NCBI GenBank assembly: GCA_029260575.1
Contig: JAJDDB010000027.1
Span: forward strand, 374,501-438,500
Length of the DNA stretch: 64,000 bases
Source of the DNA: Phycisphaerales bacterium
Lineage (GTDB): Bacteria; Planctomycetota; Phycisphaerae; Phycisphaerales; SM1A02
Reading direction: 5' to 3'
Below the pieces are notes generated by a model. That model ran no database searches. It was not told where the DNA came from and saw nothing but the letters and a program-made list of their open reading frames with translations. This document shows, piece after piece, positions 25,741 to 34,592 of the stretch. Both the position numbers and the translations under genes were made by a program. Numbering within the stretch: position 1 is the stretch's first letter; each line of letters begins with the position of its first letter.

Positions 25741-26772
25741 ATGACACGACAGCGACTTGTCAGCCCAACCACCCAACCGCCCGATGAAAAGCCGGCCATC
25801 ACCAGCCTGCGACCGGCCCGGCTCAGTGAATACGTCGGCCAGCGCGAGCTCGTTGAACGATTAACGATTGCTGTCGAAGCAGGTCGGCAGCGTGGCGAAC
25901 CGCTCGATCATGTTCTGCTGCACGGCCCGCCCGGGCTTGGCAAGACGACAATCGCGCATGTCATCGCGCACGAAATGGGAAGTAGGCTGCACGTGACATC
26001 GGGGCCGGCGCTGACCAAGGCTGGCGATCTCGTCGGCACGCTCACCAAAATGGAACCGGGCGATGTCCTGTTCATCGATGAAATTCATCGCCTGCCGGCA
26101 ACGGTCGAGGAGTACATTTACCCGGCGATGGAAGATTACCGCATCGACTTCACACTCGACAGCGGGCTGCACGCCAAGGTCATCACTTATCAGCTCAAGC
26201 CGTTCACGCTGATCGGCGCGACCACTCGGGCGGGTTTGCTGACCGGCGCGATGCGCAGCAGGTTCGGCCTTGCACATCATCTACGTTTCTATCCGCATGA
26301 TGATCTGCTGCTGGTTCTGCGGCGAGCTGCGGGTCTGCTGGAGATCAGCACGATCGGCGATGACGCTCTTTCGATGATTGCAGATCGTTCGCGCGGGACG
26401 CCACGCATCGCCAACCGATTGCTCAAGCGCGTGCGCGATTATGCACAGGTTCGCGCGGCTGGTGTGATTCACCTGGATGCTGTCAATGAGGCTCTGCAAC
26501 TGGAGGGCATCGACACGCGCGGGCTCGATCATCTGGATCGTATGTATCTGCGGACGATCGCGGAGGTGTATGACGGTGGTCCGGTCGGACTGGAAGCGGT
26601 TGCTGCGACGCTTGGCGAAGATGCGGGCACGCTTGAAGATGTGGTCGAGCCGTACCTGCTTCAATGCGGCCTGGTGGCCCGAACCCGCCAGGGACGCAAA
26701 CTCACCGCTGCTGGCAGCAGTTGCATCACTGCAGCAACTGATTCGAACCGTTCACGGCTGTTGTTCGGATAA
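25741..26772 (+). CDS. ruvB: Holliday junction branch migration ATPase RuvB
   Basis: 343 residues. Drives branch migration with RuvA during recombination. Conserved RuvB features: LRPARLSEYVGQRELVERL, Walker A GPPGLGKTT, Walker B LFIDEIHRLPATVEEYIYPAMEDYRIDF, sensor GATTRAGLLTGAMRSRF, and C-terminal winged helix RGTPRIANRLLKRVRDYAQ and GGPVGLEAVAATLGED. It is slightly unusual in lacking the long C-terminal KGRxxT block end. No ruvA or ruvC is adjacent. The frame upstream of the ATG is not RuvB-like. Confidence 0.96.
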   Translation: MTRQRLVSPTTQPPDEKPAITSLRPARLSEYVGQRELVERLTIAVEAGRQRGEPLDHVLLHGPPGLGKTTIAHVIAHEMGSRLHVTSGPALTKAGDLVGTLTKMEPGDVLFIDEIHRLPATVEEYIYPAMEDYRIDFTLDSGLHAKVITYQLKPFTLIGATTRAGLLTGAMRSRFGLAHHLRFYPHDDLLLVLRRAAGLLEISTIGDDALSMIADRSRGTPRIANRLLKRVRDYAQVRAAGVIHLDAVNEALQLEGIDTRGLDHLDRMYLRTIAEVYDGGPVGLEAVAATLGEDAGTLEDVVEPYLLQCGLVARTRQGRKLTAAGSSCITAATDSNRSRLLFG

Positions 26773-26984
26773 CACACGGGTGCGAAGGACCGAGCTTTCG
26801 GACATTTGTGCTCGCCAGAATAAGGTTTGTGATGACTCGAATCGATTGATCAGTTATGATGAGTTCACGCTCAAGGGCGGTTTGCCCTTGGAGGCGATGG
26901 TCAGGATCCCCCATTTCTTCGCCTGCATCGCTTTAAAGCTGCGTTGGTACAACCAGCTTCAAACACCGAAAGGCTCCGTTCATT

Positions 26985-28070
26985 ATGCGACATCAGTCCA
27001 GACACTGTAAACAACACGCGTTCACGATCATCGAGCTGCTGGTTGTTGTTTCCATTATCGCGCTGCTGATCGGCATTCTCCTGCCGGCTATTGGCAAGGC
27101 GCGGGGCAACGCCAGACTCGTCCAGAGTCAGGCGAATCTGCGCAACCTGGCGACAGCTCATGCAAGCTATGCCGCGGAGTGGCAGGACAAACAGTTCACA
27201 ATTATTGCCGACACCATTTCGGCTTACGGTACGAGTGAGGCGTCAGCCTTTGACTTTTATCGCCGCAACTCCGGCAACCCACCGGTCGTCATCCTCGGCA
27301 CAGATCAGAGCCTGGCCGCCGGTGGTGACACCACTTGGATTCTCACGCGAACCTACTACGCATCGTTTCAACCAATCGCATTTCCCGGGTCGATCGATCC
27401 ATACTGGGGTTCGTTCCGATTAATCAGCGTGAACAACTTCAATTCATACATCAACGGTCGGTTCTACGATCCGGTCTTCTTCGCGCCCAAGGACAACATC
27501 GTACTGGACTTTTCGGAGATGGCTCTGGACAGCCCGTACACGTTCCCCGCGGGCATGCTCGGACTCAATGGAACCGGCTGGTCGAGCTACATCCTTTCAC
27601 CAGCGGGCATGTTCAATTCCCAAGTATTGTCCAAGAATCCCAGCACCGGCGACTACTTCACCGATCCGTGGTCGGTTCCTGCATCTTTTGCGACTCCTTC
27701 GTACAGCGCAGCGCTGTTTTCTGATCAGAAGACGCACATGCTCGAACACCACTGGCTGCAGAATGCTGAGGTCGATTGCAACCCCGGGTTTGGTGCAGCA
27801 GGAACCTACGACGGCTGCGAGCCGTTCTACTTCAACCACGCCTGGGCGTCGGTCCCAATGACGTTGTTCTACGACGGCCATATCCAGGGCCTCGGCGTTC
27901 GAGAAGCAGAACAGGCAGATAATCGAAGCTTGGCCCAGTCCGGCGTCGGCCTCTGGAGCCGCGATACGCCGTTCGGAACGGAGGGGTATCAATCCGATAT
28001 CGGCTTTGATTTTGCCAATACCAGCTACCACATATTTACGATCGATGGCATCCGAGGACGAGACAAATAA
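26985..28070 (+). CDS. Pseudopilin-like (DUF1559-style) exported protein, copy 1
   Basis: 361 residues. The N-terminus HAFTIIELLVVVSIIALLIG is a type IV prepilin-type cleavage/methylation signal followed by the single long helix (LLPAIGKARGNARL). The rest is a globular domain ending with PMTLFYDGHIQGLGVREAEQAD, the H-x-DG-type signature of planctomycete DUF1559-like pseudopilins. Nearly collinear with the two genes that follow. Role in a type II secretion or pilus-like assembly is inferred from family. Confidence 0.88.
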   Translation: MRHQSRHCKQHAFTIIELLVVVSIIALLIGILLPAIGKARGNARLVQSQANLRNLATAHASYAAEWQDKQFTIIADTISAYGTSEASAFDFYRRNSGNPPVVILGTDQSLAAGGDTTWILTRTYYASFQPIAFPGSIDPYWGSFRLISVNNFNSYINGRFYDPVFFAPKDNIVLDFSEMALDSPYTFPAGMLGLNGTGWSSYILSPAGMFNSQVLSKNPSTGDYFTDPWSVPASFATPSYSAALFSDQKTHMLEHHWLQNAEVDCNPGFGAAGTYDGCEPFYFNHAWASVPMTLFYDGHIQGLGVREAEQADNRSLAQSGVGLWSRDTPFGTEGYQSDIGFDFANTSYHIFTIDGIRGRDK

Positions 28071-28198
28071 GGGCAGCGTTGCTCATGGTGGCATAGACGA
28101 GCCCAGAAGCGGTATAGTGCCGAACAAGTGCCTTATCATCGTGCAAAAAGGGCATTTTTGGGGTCCAAATCCGGCCCAACAGCGTATACTTCATATGT

Positions 28199-28217
28199 GG
28201 TGTCAAGTCCTGACACC
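28199..28217. promoter_or_regulatory. Candidate operator inverted repeat upstream of copy 2
   Basis: GGTGTCA (28199-28205), spacer AGTCC, TGACACC (28211-28217). It sits just after a TATACT (28185-28190) that could be a -10 element, so it may lie near the transcription start. Not seen before copies 1 or 3. Confidence 0.35.
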
Positions 28218-28379
28218 CGATTCAATACGGATAGAAAGCGGCGGCAACACATCAAATCTTCGTGTCGCCGGAGTTGTTAGAAAGCGTGAATTCAAGAACG
28301 GTCGCCGCACGGCGCGGCGCATTTTCGCATATCGTTGCGGTCTGAGTACCGCAGACAATTTCCAAGCCCTCAACGCCCT

Positions 28380-28413
28380 GCTGCCTCACATGGTTTGCGC
28401 TCACCGGGGCAGC
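28380..28413 (+). ncRNA. Leader hairpin of copy 2, conserved in copy 3
   Basis: GCTGCCTC (28380-28387) pairs with GGGGCAGC (28406-28413) around an 18-nt loop. The copy-3 counterpart is at 29890-29923. The stem differs between the two at compensating positions while the loop (ACATGG...GCGCTCACC) is conserved. Confidence 0.55.
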
Positions 28414-28452
28414 TCATTTCTTCAGAGCGTTCCTTGTAACAGGAGTCTCATC

Positions 28453-29520
28453 ATGAACATGTCTCGGAGACAACACGGTTTCACCATCATCGAATTGCTG
28501 GTTGTGGTGTCGATCATCGCATTGTTGATCGGTATTCTGCTGCCAGCCATCGGCAAAGCGCGTGATAACGCACGGCTCACACAAAGCCAGGCGAATCTGC
28601 GCAACCTCGCCACCGCACATGCTGAATACGGCGCGGAGTGGGGCGACAAGCAGCTTTCGTTCATCCCAGACAACGTGTCGGCATATGGAAACAATGAGCA
28701 GTCAGCGTTTCAGAATTATTCCGCACAAGTCGGATCGCCCAACGAAATCATTCTCGGCTGGTACAACAATCAGCTATGGATCCTCACACCTGCGTATTAT
28801 TCATCTTTCCAGCCGATTTCTTTCCCCGGCTCCGTTGAGGAATACTGGGGCGCGTTCCGTCTGATCAACGCGGGCAACTTCAACTCATATATCAATGGCC
28901 GTTTCTACGACGATATCTTCTACGCACCCAAGGACACGATTGTGCAGAACGTTGTAGAGTCTGCCGTTGACAGTCCGAATCCATATACGCCTTCGTCGGT
29001 TATGGGTGGCAACATCGGCCTGTCGTCCTACATCCTCTCGCCTGCAGGCATGTTCAACGCGCAGATTCTCTCAGAGAATCCGAACACCGGTAACTTCTTC
29101 ACAGACCCGTGGTCAGTCCCCGCCGGCTTCAGGACGCCCTCGTACAGCGCCCCGCTGTTCCCCGATCAGAAAACGCACATGCTTGAGCACCACTGGTTGC
29201 AGAACGCCGAAGTCGACTGCAACCCCGCATTCGGCGCACAAGGCACCTATGACGGTTGCGAACCGTTCTACTTCAACCACGCGTGGGCATCCATTCCGAT
29301 GACGCTGTTCTACGACGGCCACATCGAAGGCTTCGGTGTGCGTCAGTCCGAACAGGCTGACAACCGCAGCCTCTCGCAGACTGGTACAGGTCTGTGGAGC
29401 CGCGACACGCCGTTCGGCTCAGAGGGCTACTATTCCGATATCGGCTTTGACTTTGCCAACACGAGCTATCACATCTTTACGATCGGTGGCATCCGTGGCC
29501 GCGACAAGGCTTCCGGCTGA
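28453..29520 (+). CDS. Pseudopilin-like exported protein, copy 2
   Basis: 355 residues from ATG 28453, which has AGGAG seven bases upstream; the frame upstream is not part of the protein. Same layout as copy 1: GFTIIELLVVVSIIALLIG signal and helix, then KARDNARLTQSQANLRNLATAHAEYGAEWGD and PMTLFYDGHIEGFGVRQSEQAD, ending RDKASG. Closer to copy 3 than to copy 1. Has a structured leader (see separate entry) and an inverted repeat upstream, and a perfect terminator downstream, so it is probably transcribed alone. Confidence 0.9.
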   Translation: MNMSRRQHGFTIIELLVVVSIIALLIGILLPAIGKARDNARLTQSQANLRNLATAHAEYGAEWGDKQLSFIPDNVSAYGNNEQSAFQNYSAQVGSPNEIILGWYNNQLWILTPAYYSSFQPISFPGSVEEYWGAFRLINAGNFNSYINGRFYDDIFYAPKDTIVQNVVESAVDSPNPYTPSSVMGGNIGLSSYILSPAGMFNAQILSENPNTGNFFTDPWSVPAGFRTPSYSAPLFPDQKTHMLEHHWLQNAEVDCNPAFGAQGTYDGCEPFYFNHAWASIPMTLFYDGHIEGFGVRQSEQADNRSLSQTGTGLWSRDTPFGSEGYYSDIGFDFANTSYHIFTIGGIRGRDKASG

Positions 29521-29543
29521 TTTCAAGCCGCAGTGTAAACATC

Positions 29544-29575
29544 AAGGGGTTGTGCCGGTCGGCACAACCCCTTTT
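29544..29575 (+). terminator. Rho-independent terminator after copy 2
   Basis: Perfect 13-bp stem AAGGGGTTGTGCC (29544-29556), loop GGTC, GGCACAACCCCTT (29561-29573), then TT. Confidence 0.9.
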
Positions 29576-29889
29576 CACGTTTTGTTCGGATGATATGCGG
29601 CACATGTCGCTGCGCAGCACAAATACCTGCTGCACGATTCATTGCCGACCGCCAGGGTTCGTGAAATCCACGCCTTCCCGCTCCGAAAAACACTACAAAT
29701 GTGAATTGAAACAGAAAGATATGGCCGTCCGTAACGTCTATTAGGAGTAGACCCGTTCGCATATCAAGCGTGACCACGCTCGCTGAACCGCACATTCTTA
29801 TCGCGAGTCGTCACTGCCTGCACTTTGCAACAAACATTTCACGAGCACGTTGCTCAGACATAATAGAAGACCCGTGTCCCCACACGCCC

Positions 29890-29923
29890 GCTGCTTCACA
29901 TGGCACGCGCTCACCGAAGCAGT
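29890..29923 (+). ncRNA. Leader hairpin of copy 3
   Basis: GCTGCTTC (29890-29897) pairs with GAAGCAGT (29916-29923), with the first pair G.T. Same loop motif as the copy-2 leader. Located 33 bp before the ATG of copy 3, ahead of the ribosome site. Confidence 0.55.
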
Positions 29924-29955
29924 CATTTCTGGAGCGCTATACGAGGAGTCATCTC

Positions 29956-31020
29956 ATGAGCCCATTGCGACTACCGCGAGGATTCACCATTATCGAATTG
30001 CTGGTTGTGGTGTCGATAATCGCATTGCTGATCGGTATTTTGCTGCCAGCCATCGGCAAAGCACGTGACAACGCACGGCTGACACAAAGCCAGGCGAATC
30101 TGCGCAACCTTGCCACCGCCCACGCTGAATACGGCGCGGAGTGGGGCGACAAACAACTTTCGTTCATTCCCGACAGCATCTCGGCCTACGGCACGAATGA
30201 AGCATCCGCGTTTCAAAATTACAGCGCGCAGGTCGGCACACCCGCTGAGATCATTCTCGGCTGGGAAGACGGCACGCTTTGGTTCCTGACACTGGACTAT
30301 TACTCATCTTTCCTGCCGATTGCTTTTCCCGGTTCCATCGAGGAATACTGGGGCGCCTTCCGCCTCATCAATGCAGGCAATTTCAACACGTATTTGAACG
30401 GCCGATTCTACGACGAGATTTTCTACTCGCCCAAAGACACCATTGTGTTGAATCTGATCGAACCGGCACTCGATAGTCCGAATCAGTTCTCGGTGGGTTT
30501 GCTCGGCGGCCAATCCGGCTTCTCCACGTATATTCTCTCTCCGGCTGCGATGTTCAACGCGCAGGTACTTGCACGGAATCCGAATACCGGCAACAACTTC
30601 ACCGATCCATGGTCGGTGCCTGCCGGCTACAAGACCCCGTCGTACAGCGCGCCGCTGTTCCCGGATCAGAAAACACATATGCTCGAACACCACTGGCTGC
30701 AGAACGCCGAAGTGGATTGCAACCCGGCGTTCGGCGCGCAGGGGTCGTACGACGGTTGCGAACCGTTTTATTTCAACCACGCGTGGGCATCCATTCCGAT
30801 GACGCTTTTCTATGACGGCCACATCGAAGGCCTTGGTGTTCGTCAAGCTGAGCAAGCGGATAATCGCAATCTCGCCCAGACCGGCCAAGGTCTGTGGAGC
30901 CGCGATACACCGTTCGGTTCAGAGGGCTATCAATCCGACATCGGCTTTGATTTTGCTAATACCAGCTATCACATCTTCACGATCGATGGCATCCGTGGCC
31001 GCGACAAGGCATCCGGCTGA
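29956..31020 (+). CDS. Pseudopilin-like exported protein, copy 3
   Basis: 354 residues from ATG 29956 with AGGAG nine bases upstream. MSPLRLPRGFTIIELLVVV, then the same helix and globular domain as copy 2, with differences concentrated in the middle (about 80-190). PMTLFYDGHIEGLGVRQAEQAD and RDKASG at the end. Followed by its own terminator. The three copies look like successive tandem duplications, copies 2 and 3 the more recent pair. Confidence 0.9.
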   Translation: MSPLRLPRGFTIIELLVVVSIIALLIGILLPAIGKARDNARLTQSQANLRNLATAHAEYGAEWGDKQLSFIPDSISAYGTNEASAFQNYSAQVGTPAEIILGWEDGTLWFLTLDYYSSFLPIAFPGSIEEYWGAFRLINAGNFNTYLNGRFYDEIFYSPKDTIVLNLIEPALDSPNQFSVGLLGGQSGFSTYILSPAAMFNAQVLARNPNTGNNFTDPWSVPAGYKTPSYSAPLFPDQKTHMLEHHWLQNAEVDCNPAFGAQGSYDGCEPFYFNHAWASIPMTLFYDGHIEGLGVRQAEQADNRNLAQTGQGLWSRDTPFGSEGYQSDIGFDFANTSYHIFTIDGIRGRDKASG

Positions 31021-31049
31021 TAACTGCAATTCAATACTTCTGAATTCGA

Positions 31050-31080
31050 GGGGGTGTGTCGAGGGGCACACCCCCCTTTT
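31050..31080 (+). terminator. Rho-independent terminator after copy 3
   Basis: GGGGGTGTG (31050-31058) pairs with CACACCCCC (31067-31075) around TCGAGGGG, followed by CTTTT. Confidence 0.88.
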
Positions 31081-31172
31081 GCATGCGCACTGCCGATATG
31101 TTTCGGTTGCTGTGCTTGCCAATCGCATTGCATCTCTCGTATCGTAGACAGACTGTTCAGGAGACATGCGAG

Positions 31173-31757
31173 ATGACAACAACCCAGACGCCACAGAAGA
31201 TGCTGCCGCCGATCAACGTCTTGCAGTGGGTGCAGGAGCATCGCGAAGAACTCAAGCCGCCGGTCAGCAACAAGTATCTGTACGATGGCAAGGATTTCTT
31301 CGTGATGGTCATTGCTGGCCCAAACGCTCGAAATGATTTTCACCTGACTGATTCGGAAGAATATTTCTTCCAACTGAAGGGCGATATCATTGTCCGCATC
31401 ATTGAAGACGGCAGAATCAAAGATGTTCCCGTTCGCGAAGGGGGAACAGTATTCATTCCCGGCGGAGTGCCGCATTCGCCGACGCGACCGCCGGACACCA
31501 TAGGCATTGTCGTTGAGCGGGTTCGACCGGCTGGTGAATCAGAACACCTGCAGTTCTATTGCGACAACTGCTGCGAGCTTGTTCACGATGTGGAATTTGA
31601 TTGCAAAGACATTGTCGAGCACTTCGCTCAGGCAATGAAAGACTTCTGGGCAGATGAAAATTTGTCCACGTGCAAGAACTGCGGCACCCGCGTGCCGGTC
31701 GGCACGCCGATCAAGAAGATCATCTATGAGCCGGAAGTCCAGATCATCCGCGAGTGA
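31173..31757 (+). CDS. nbaC: 3-hydroxyanthranilate 3,4-dioxygenase
   Basis: 194 residues. Opens 3-hydroxyanthranilate to 2-amino-3-carboxymuconate semialdehyde (ACMS), using a cupin iron site: His57, Glu63 (ARNDFHLTDSEEYFFQ) and His101 (FIPGGVPHSPTRP). The C-terminal tail has two Cys pairs (YCDNCC and CKNC), the rubredoxin-like iron site typical of the bacterial enzyme. ATG at 31173 has AGGAG upstream. Transcribed on its own, just 3 kb before the main kynurenine operon that holds the other steps, on the same strand. Confidence 0.95.
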   Translation: MTTTQTPQKMLPPINVLQWVQEHREELKPPVSNKYLYDGKDFFVMVIAGPNARNDFHLTDSEEYFFQLKGDIIVRIIEDGRIKDVPVREGGTVFIPGGVPHSPTRPPDTIGIVVERVRPAGESEHLQFYCDNCCELVHDVEFDCKDIVEHFAQAMKDFWADENLSTCKNCGTRVPVGTPIKKIIYEPEVQIIRE

Positions 31758-31766
31758 CGAATTCAA

Positions 31767-33353
31767 TCATTGGATTGACAACTCGACCGGTGCACTCGTG
31801 CCGTCGGCTGGTGTTGCACTAACGGAAACTTCAATGATCGGCATTGAGCGCTGCTCCTGATTGTTCGCATGATCTGATGTCGAAAGCCACTCGCGCAACT
31901 GTCTCGGCTGGGCTGCGAATCGGACTGCTCGCAGGCACTCCCAAATCTCAGCCACCCAGACGCCGCCAATATGCAGCGCTGTCCACCAGAGTTGGACGCG
32001 CATGCGTGAGTCGGGCTCGGCAAGCAAACGCAGCAGCCGGCTCGGCCGGGCGTGAAACGTGAATTCCATCCACTTGACTGCAGCAAAGAGTTGCCACGGT
32101 TTCATCGCGGTCGATTGCAGGATTTGATGTCGATAGTCCCACCACCGCTGGTCGTTCTGCATGATGCGATGATCAGCCCGCTGCTGGGCAAATGCTGTCC
32201 ATGTATGCGGAGTTGCGTACATGACGTTCAGCAGATCACCCTTATATGTGGCTAATGCCCGGCGAGTCTGTTTCAGGCTCGATGGCGTCTCATCTCCGAG
32301 TCCGACGATTTGCGCGATGATTGATCGTATGCGGTGGGCTCGCAGCAATTCGCATGCGCGCTGATCGGTCGTCACGGCGGATCGTTTTTGCACTGCGTAC
32401 ATAATTCGTGGATTGGTTGTGTCAATACCGAGCAGTACGTAAAGAACGCCGGCTCGGCGATAGAGATCGAGTATGTCTGCATCGCGCACGATGTCATCTG
32501 CGCGAATCGTCGCAAAGAACTGCACATCAACATTGCGTGCTGCAACAGCCTGGAGAAACTGTCGCCACAGCTTCGGCGATGTCGTCGGATTCTCATCAGC
32601 AAGCGTGATGAAACGGATATCGTGTTCACGATGCAACCAGGCGATTTCATCCGCCAACTCTTCGGGATCGCGATGTCGCCACCTGTTCCAGAATCCATGT
32701 TGACCGCAATAGCTGCATCGGTGCGGGCAACCGCGTGAGAATTGCACGATTGCTGCGCGCCCGAGGCCGAAACACTGATAACGATCCCAGTCGTCAATCA
32801 ACTCCCAGCCCACGCGAAAGTCATCAAGACAGCGAATCGGCGCTCGGTCTGCGGTGCGAACGATTGCACCATCATCAGTGCGAAAAGAAATGCCGAGCAC
32901 ATGCCTCAGTGACCGCTGCGTGTTTGGATCACCAGTCGCAAGCGCATCAGCAACGTCAACTGCGGCCGCTTCGCCTTCGCCATGTACGATAATATCAACA
33001 GCCGGGTTGGTTTGAAGAATGTGTCTGCTGTGGTACGTCGGATACACGCCGCCATAAACAGAAATGATGTCTGGGCGCATGGCTGCAATAGTTTTGAGCA
33101 TGCGCATACACGTCGGATGTGCGGGAGTCGAACCCGCATGGCCGGTCATGACGACGTCGGGATCGACATCGTGTATGCGCGCAATGATGTCATCGTCCGA
33201 AAGATGCTTCACTTCAGCATCGAGCAGCGTCATATCGTGACCGCCGTCCAGCAGTGCGCCGCCGATTGCCAAGAGTCCAAGCGGAATCTGATGGCCGACA
33301 CCGACACGACTTGTGATCGTGACATACGGTGGATTGATGAGCATGATGCGCAT
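31767..33353 (-). CDS. B12-domain radical SAM protein, BchE-like
   Basis: 528 residues. An N-terminal Rossmann-like cobalamin-type domain (1-140, MRIMLINPPY, YGGVYPTYHSRHIL, DIIVHGEGEAA) precedes a radical SAM core with the 4Fe-4S site C209-x3-C213-x2-C216 (SRGCPHRCSYCGQHGFW). Downstream IRFITLADENPTTSPKLW and VGLGDETPSSLKQT are very close to the anaerobic Mg-protoporphyrin IX monomethyl ester cyclase BchE. No other photosynthesis gene is in view, so a different substrate (porphyrin-related or unrelated) is likely. Read leftward in a unit with a small membrane protein and a GbsR/MarR-type regulator. Confidence 0.8.
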   Translation of the reverse strand: MRIMLINPPYVTITSRVGVGHQIPLGLLAIGGALLDGGHDMTLLDAEVKHLSDDDIIARIHDVDPDVVMTGHAGSTPAHPTCMRMLKTIAAMRPDIISVYGGVYPTYHSRHILQTNPAVDIIVHGEGEAAAVDVADALATGDPNTQRSLRHVLGISFRTDDGAIVRTADRAPIRCLDDFRVGWELIDDWDRYQCFGLGRAAIVQFSRGCPHRCSYCGQHGFWNRWRHRDPEELADEIAWLHREHDIRFITLADENPTTSPKLWRQFLQAVAARNVDVQFFATIRADDIVRDADILDLYRRAGVLYVLLGIDTTNPRIMYAVQKRSAVTTDQRACELLRAHRIRSIIAQIVGLGDETPSSLKQTRRALATYKGDLLNVMYATPHTWTAFAQQRADHRIMQNDQRWWDYRHQILQSTAMKPWQLFAAVKWMEFTFHARPSRLLRLLAEPDSRMRVQLWWTALHIGGVWVAEIWECLRAVRFAAQPRQLREWLSTSDHANNQEQRSMPIIEVSVSATPADGTSAPVELSIQ

Positions 33354-33392
33354 TGCAGACTCCTGATTAGCGCGGTGCGGGTGCGCTATCGG

Positions 33393-33806
33393 TTATTGCG
33401 GCGCAATTGGCGGCGCTGCGGGCATCGGTGCTGTGTATGCGGAATGGTCGTAGCTGTAGCTGCTGAGCCGGGTGTTGTGCCGCATACGTGAGAAGACTGT
33501 GAGATTGAAGAAATGCATCGCACCGAGCACAACCAGCACAAGGCCGATCTTCCAACTCAGAAATTCAATGGACTCCTGCACGGAATGTGGTTTGGTGCCG
33601 TACTGCAGAGCTAGTGTGACGTACCCAATGTTGATCAGGTAGAATCCGACGACCAGCAGGTGGTTGACGGAATCTGCGAGTTCAGCACGGCCGTGGAAAG
33701 CATCAACGAGGAAGACTCGGCCGTTTCGATGCAGTGTTCGTGCGACCCAGATGGTCAGCGCAATACTTACCAGCAGATAGATGCCGTAGGTGATTTCGGT
33801 GTACAT
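33393..33806 (-). CDS. Membrane protein coupled to the radical SAM gene
   Basis: 137 residues from MYTEITYGIYLLVSIALTIW. Three to four membrane helices (9-24, 48-71, 88-107), with conserved-looking RTLHRNGRVFLVDAF and ELADSVNHLLVVGFYLINIGY between them. The tail is Tyr/Pro-rich and likely disordered. I recall this pattern as a stand-alone membrane protein in several bacteria but cannot name a function. Lies 39 bp before the radical SAM gene on the same strand. Confidence 0.75.
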   Translation of the reverse strand: MYTEITYGIYLLVSIALTIWVARTLHRNGRVFLVDAFHGRAELADSVNHLLVVGFYLINIGYVTLALQYGTKPHSVQESIEFLSWKIGLVLVVLGAMHFFNLTVFSRMRHNTRLSSYSYDHSAYTAPMPAAPPIAPQ

Positions 33807-33864
33807 GGTTGAAGTTCCTTTCGAGGCCGGCCCGCCTTGCCGGCTTCGCCAGTGTGTTCTGTTA

Positions 33865-33883
33865 TTTCTGTTGTTAGAGAAAT
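33865..33883. promoter_or_regulatory. Candidate operator, copy 1 (GbsR/MarR-type regulator)
   Basis: TTTCTGT-TGTT-AGAGAAAT. It shares the pattern TTTCTGTNNNNASAGAAAT with the site at 34593-34611. Located in the gap between the regulator gene and the membrane-protein gene, where the membrane/radical SAM promoter should be. Confidence 0.5.
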
Positions 33884-33912
33884 ATACATGCAAAATAAAA
33901 AGGGTTGTGCGG

Positions 33913-34446
33913 TTATGCCGAACCACTCAGCAACCGCTTCACTTTCTGGCTCATCTTGAAGAATTTGACCAGACCCTGGCGCGGCAATCTGCTGAACTGG
34001 TCGTACCAGCCGGTCATCGTGTTGAGAAACGACAGCATGGCAGTGAGCCGCTGCTTGACAACCGGCCCAGCTTTGCGATCACGCTTGAGTTCCGCAAGAC
34101 ATTCTTCAATGACCACTCTGGTCGGATCGATCTCTCGCTTCTTGCGTTCATCCATGACCACACGGAACATCTCCCAGACGTCAGTCAGCGATTCGAAGTG
34201 ATCCCGCCGATCACCCATGACGTGAACGATCTTCACGACCCGCCAGCCCTGCAGTTCCTTGAGACTGTTGCTGACATTGGAACGGGCCAGACTGAGCGTT
34301 TCGGAAATTTCTTCCGCATGCAGCGGGTGATCCATCAGAAACAGCAACGCATGGATTTGCGCCACGGACCGATTGACCCCCCACCGCTGGCCCATTTCGC
34401 CCCAGTGGAGAATGAACTTCTGCATGACTGGCGAAAGTGTGATCAT
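33913..34446 (-). CDS. GbsR/MarR family transcriptional regulator
   Basis: 177 residues. The winged helix is HAEEISETLSLARSNVSNSLKELQGWRVVKIVHVMGDRRDHFES, the GbsR-family pattern (an N-terminal helix, then HTH and a wing with GDRRDHF). The C-terminal half is helical and could dimerise. Gene order: regulator, membrane protein, radical SAM enzyme, all leftward. The kynurenine operon starts 380 bp away in the other direction, so this regulator could act on both sides. Confidence 0.85.
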   Translation of the reverse strand: MITLSPVMQKFILHWGEMGQRWGVNRSVAQIHALLFLMDHPLHAEEISETLSLARSNVSNSLKELQGWRVVKIVHVMGDRRDHFESLTDVWEMFRVVMDERKKREIDPTRVVIEECLAELKRDRKAGPVVKQRLTAMLSFLNTMTGWYDQFSRLPRQGLVKFFKMSQKVKRLLSGSA

Positions 34447-34592
34447 GTGAGGCTTGGCTGAAGCTTGGGGATCGAGACTGGGAGCGAGATCAGGGCTGAG
34501 AATGCCGCAAAGAGTATGACACGTCGTGGCGCTTCAAGGTAAAAGCAGTGCCGTTTCATCATTCAATGCGCCAGCGCACTTCATATTCTTAT

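Noticed and set aside
31767-33353. Calling the radical SAM gene bchE outright
   Set aside because: The similarity is strong by eye, but without other bch genes and a phylogeny the substrate is unproven, so the symbol was left empty.
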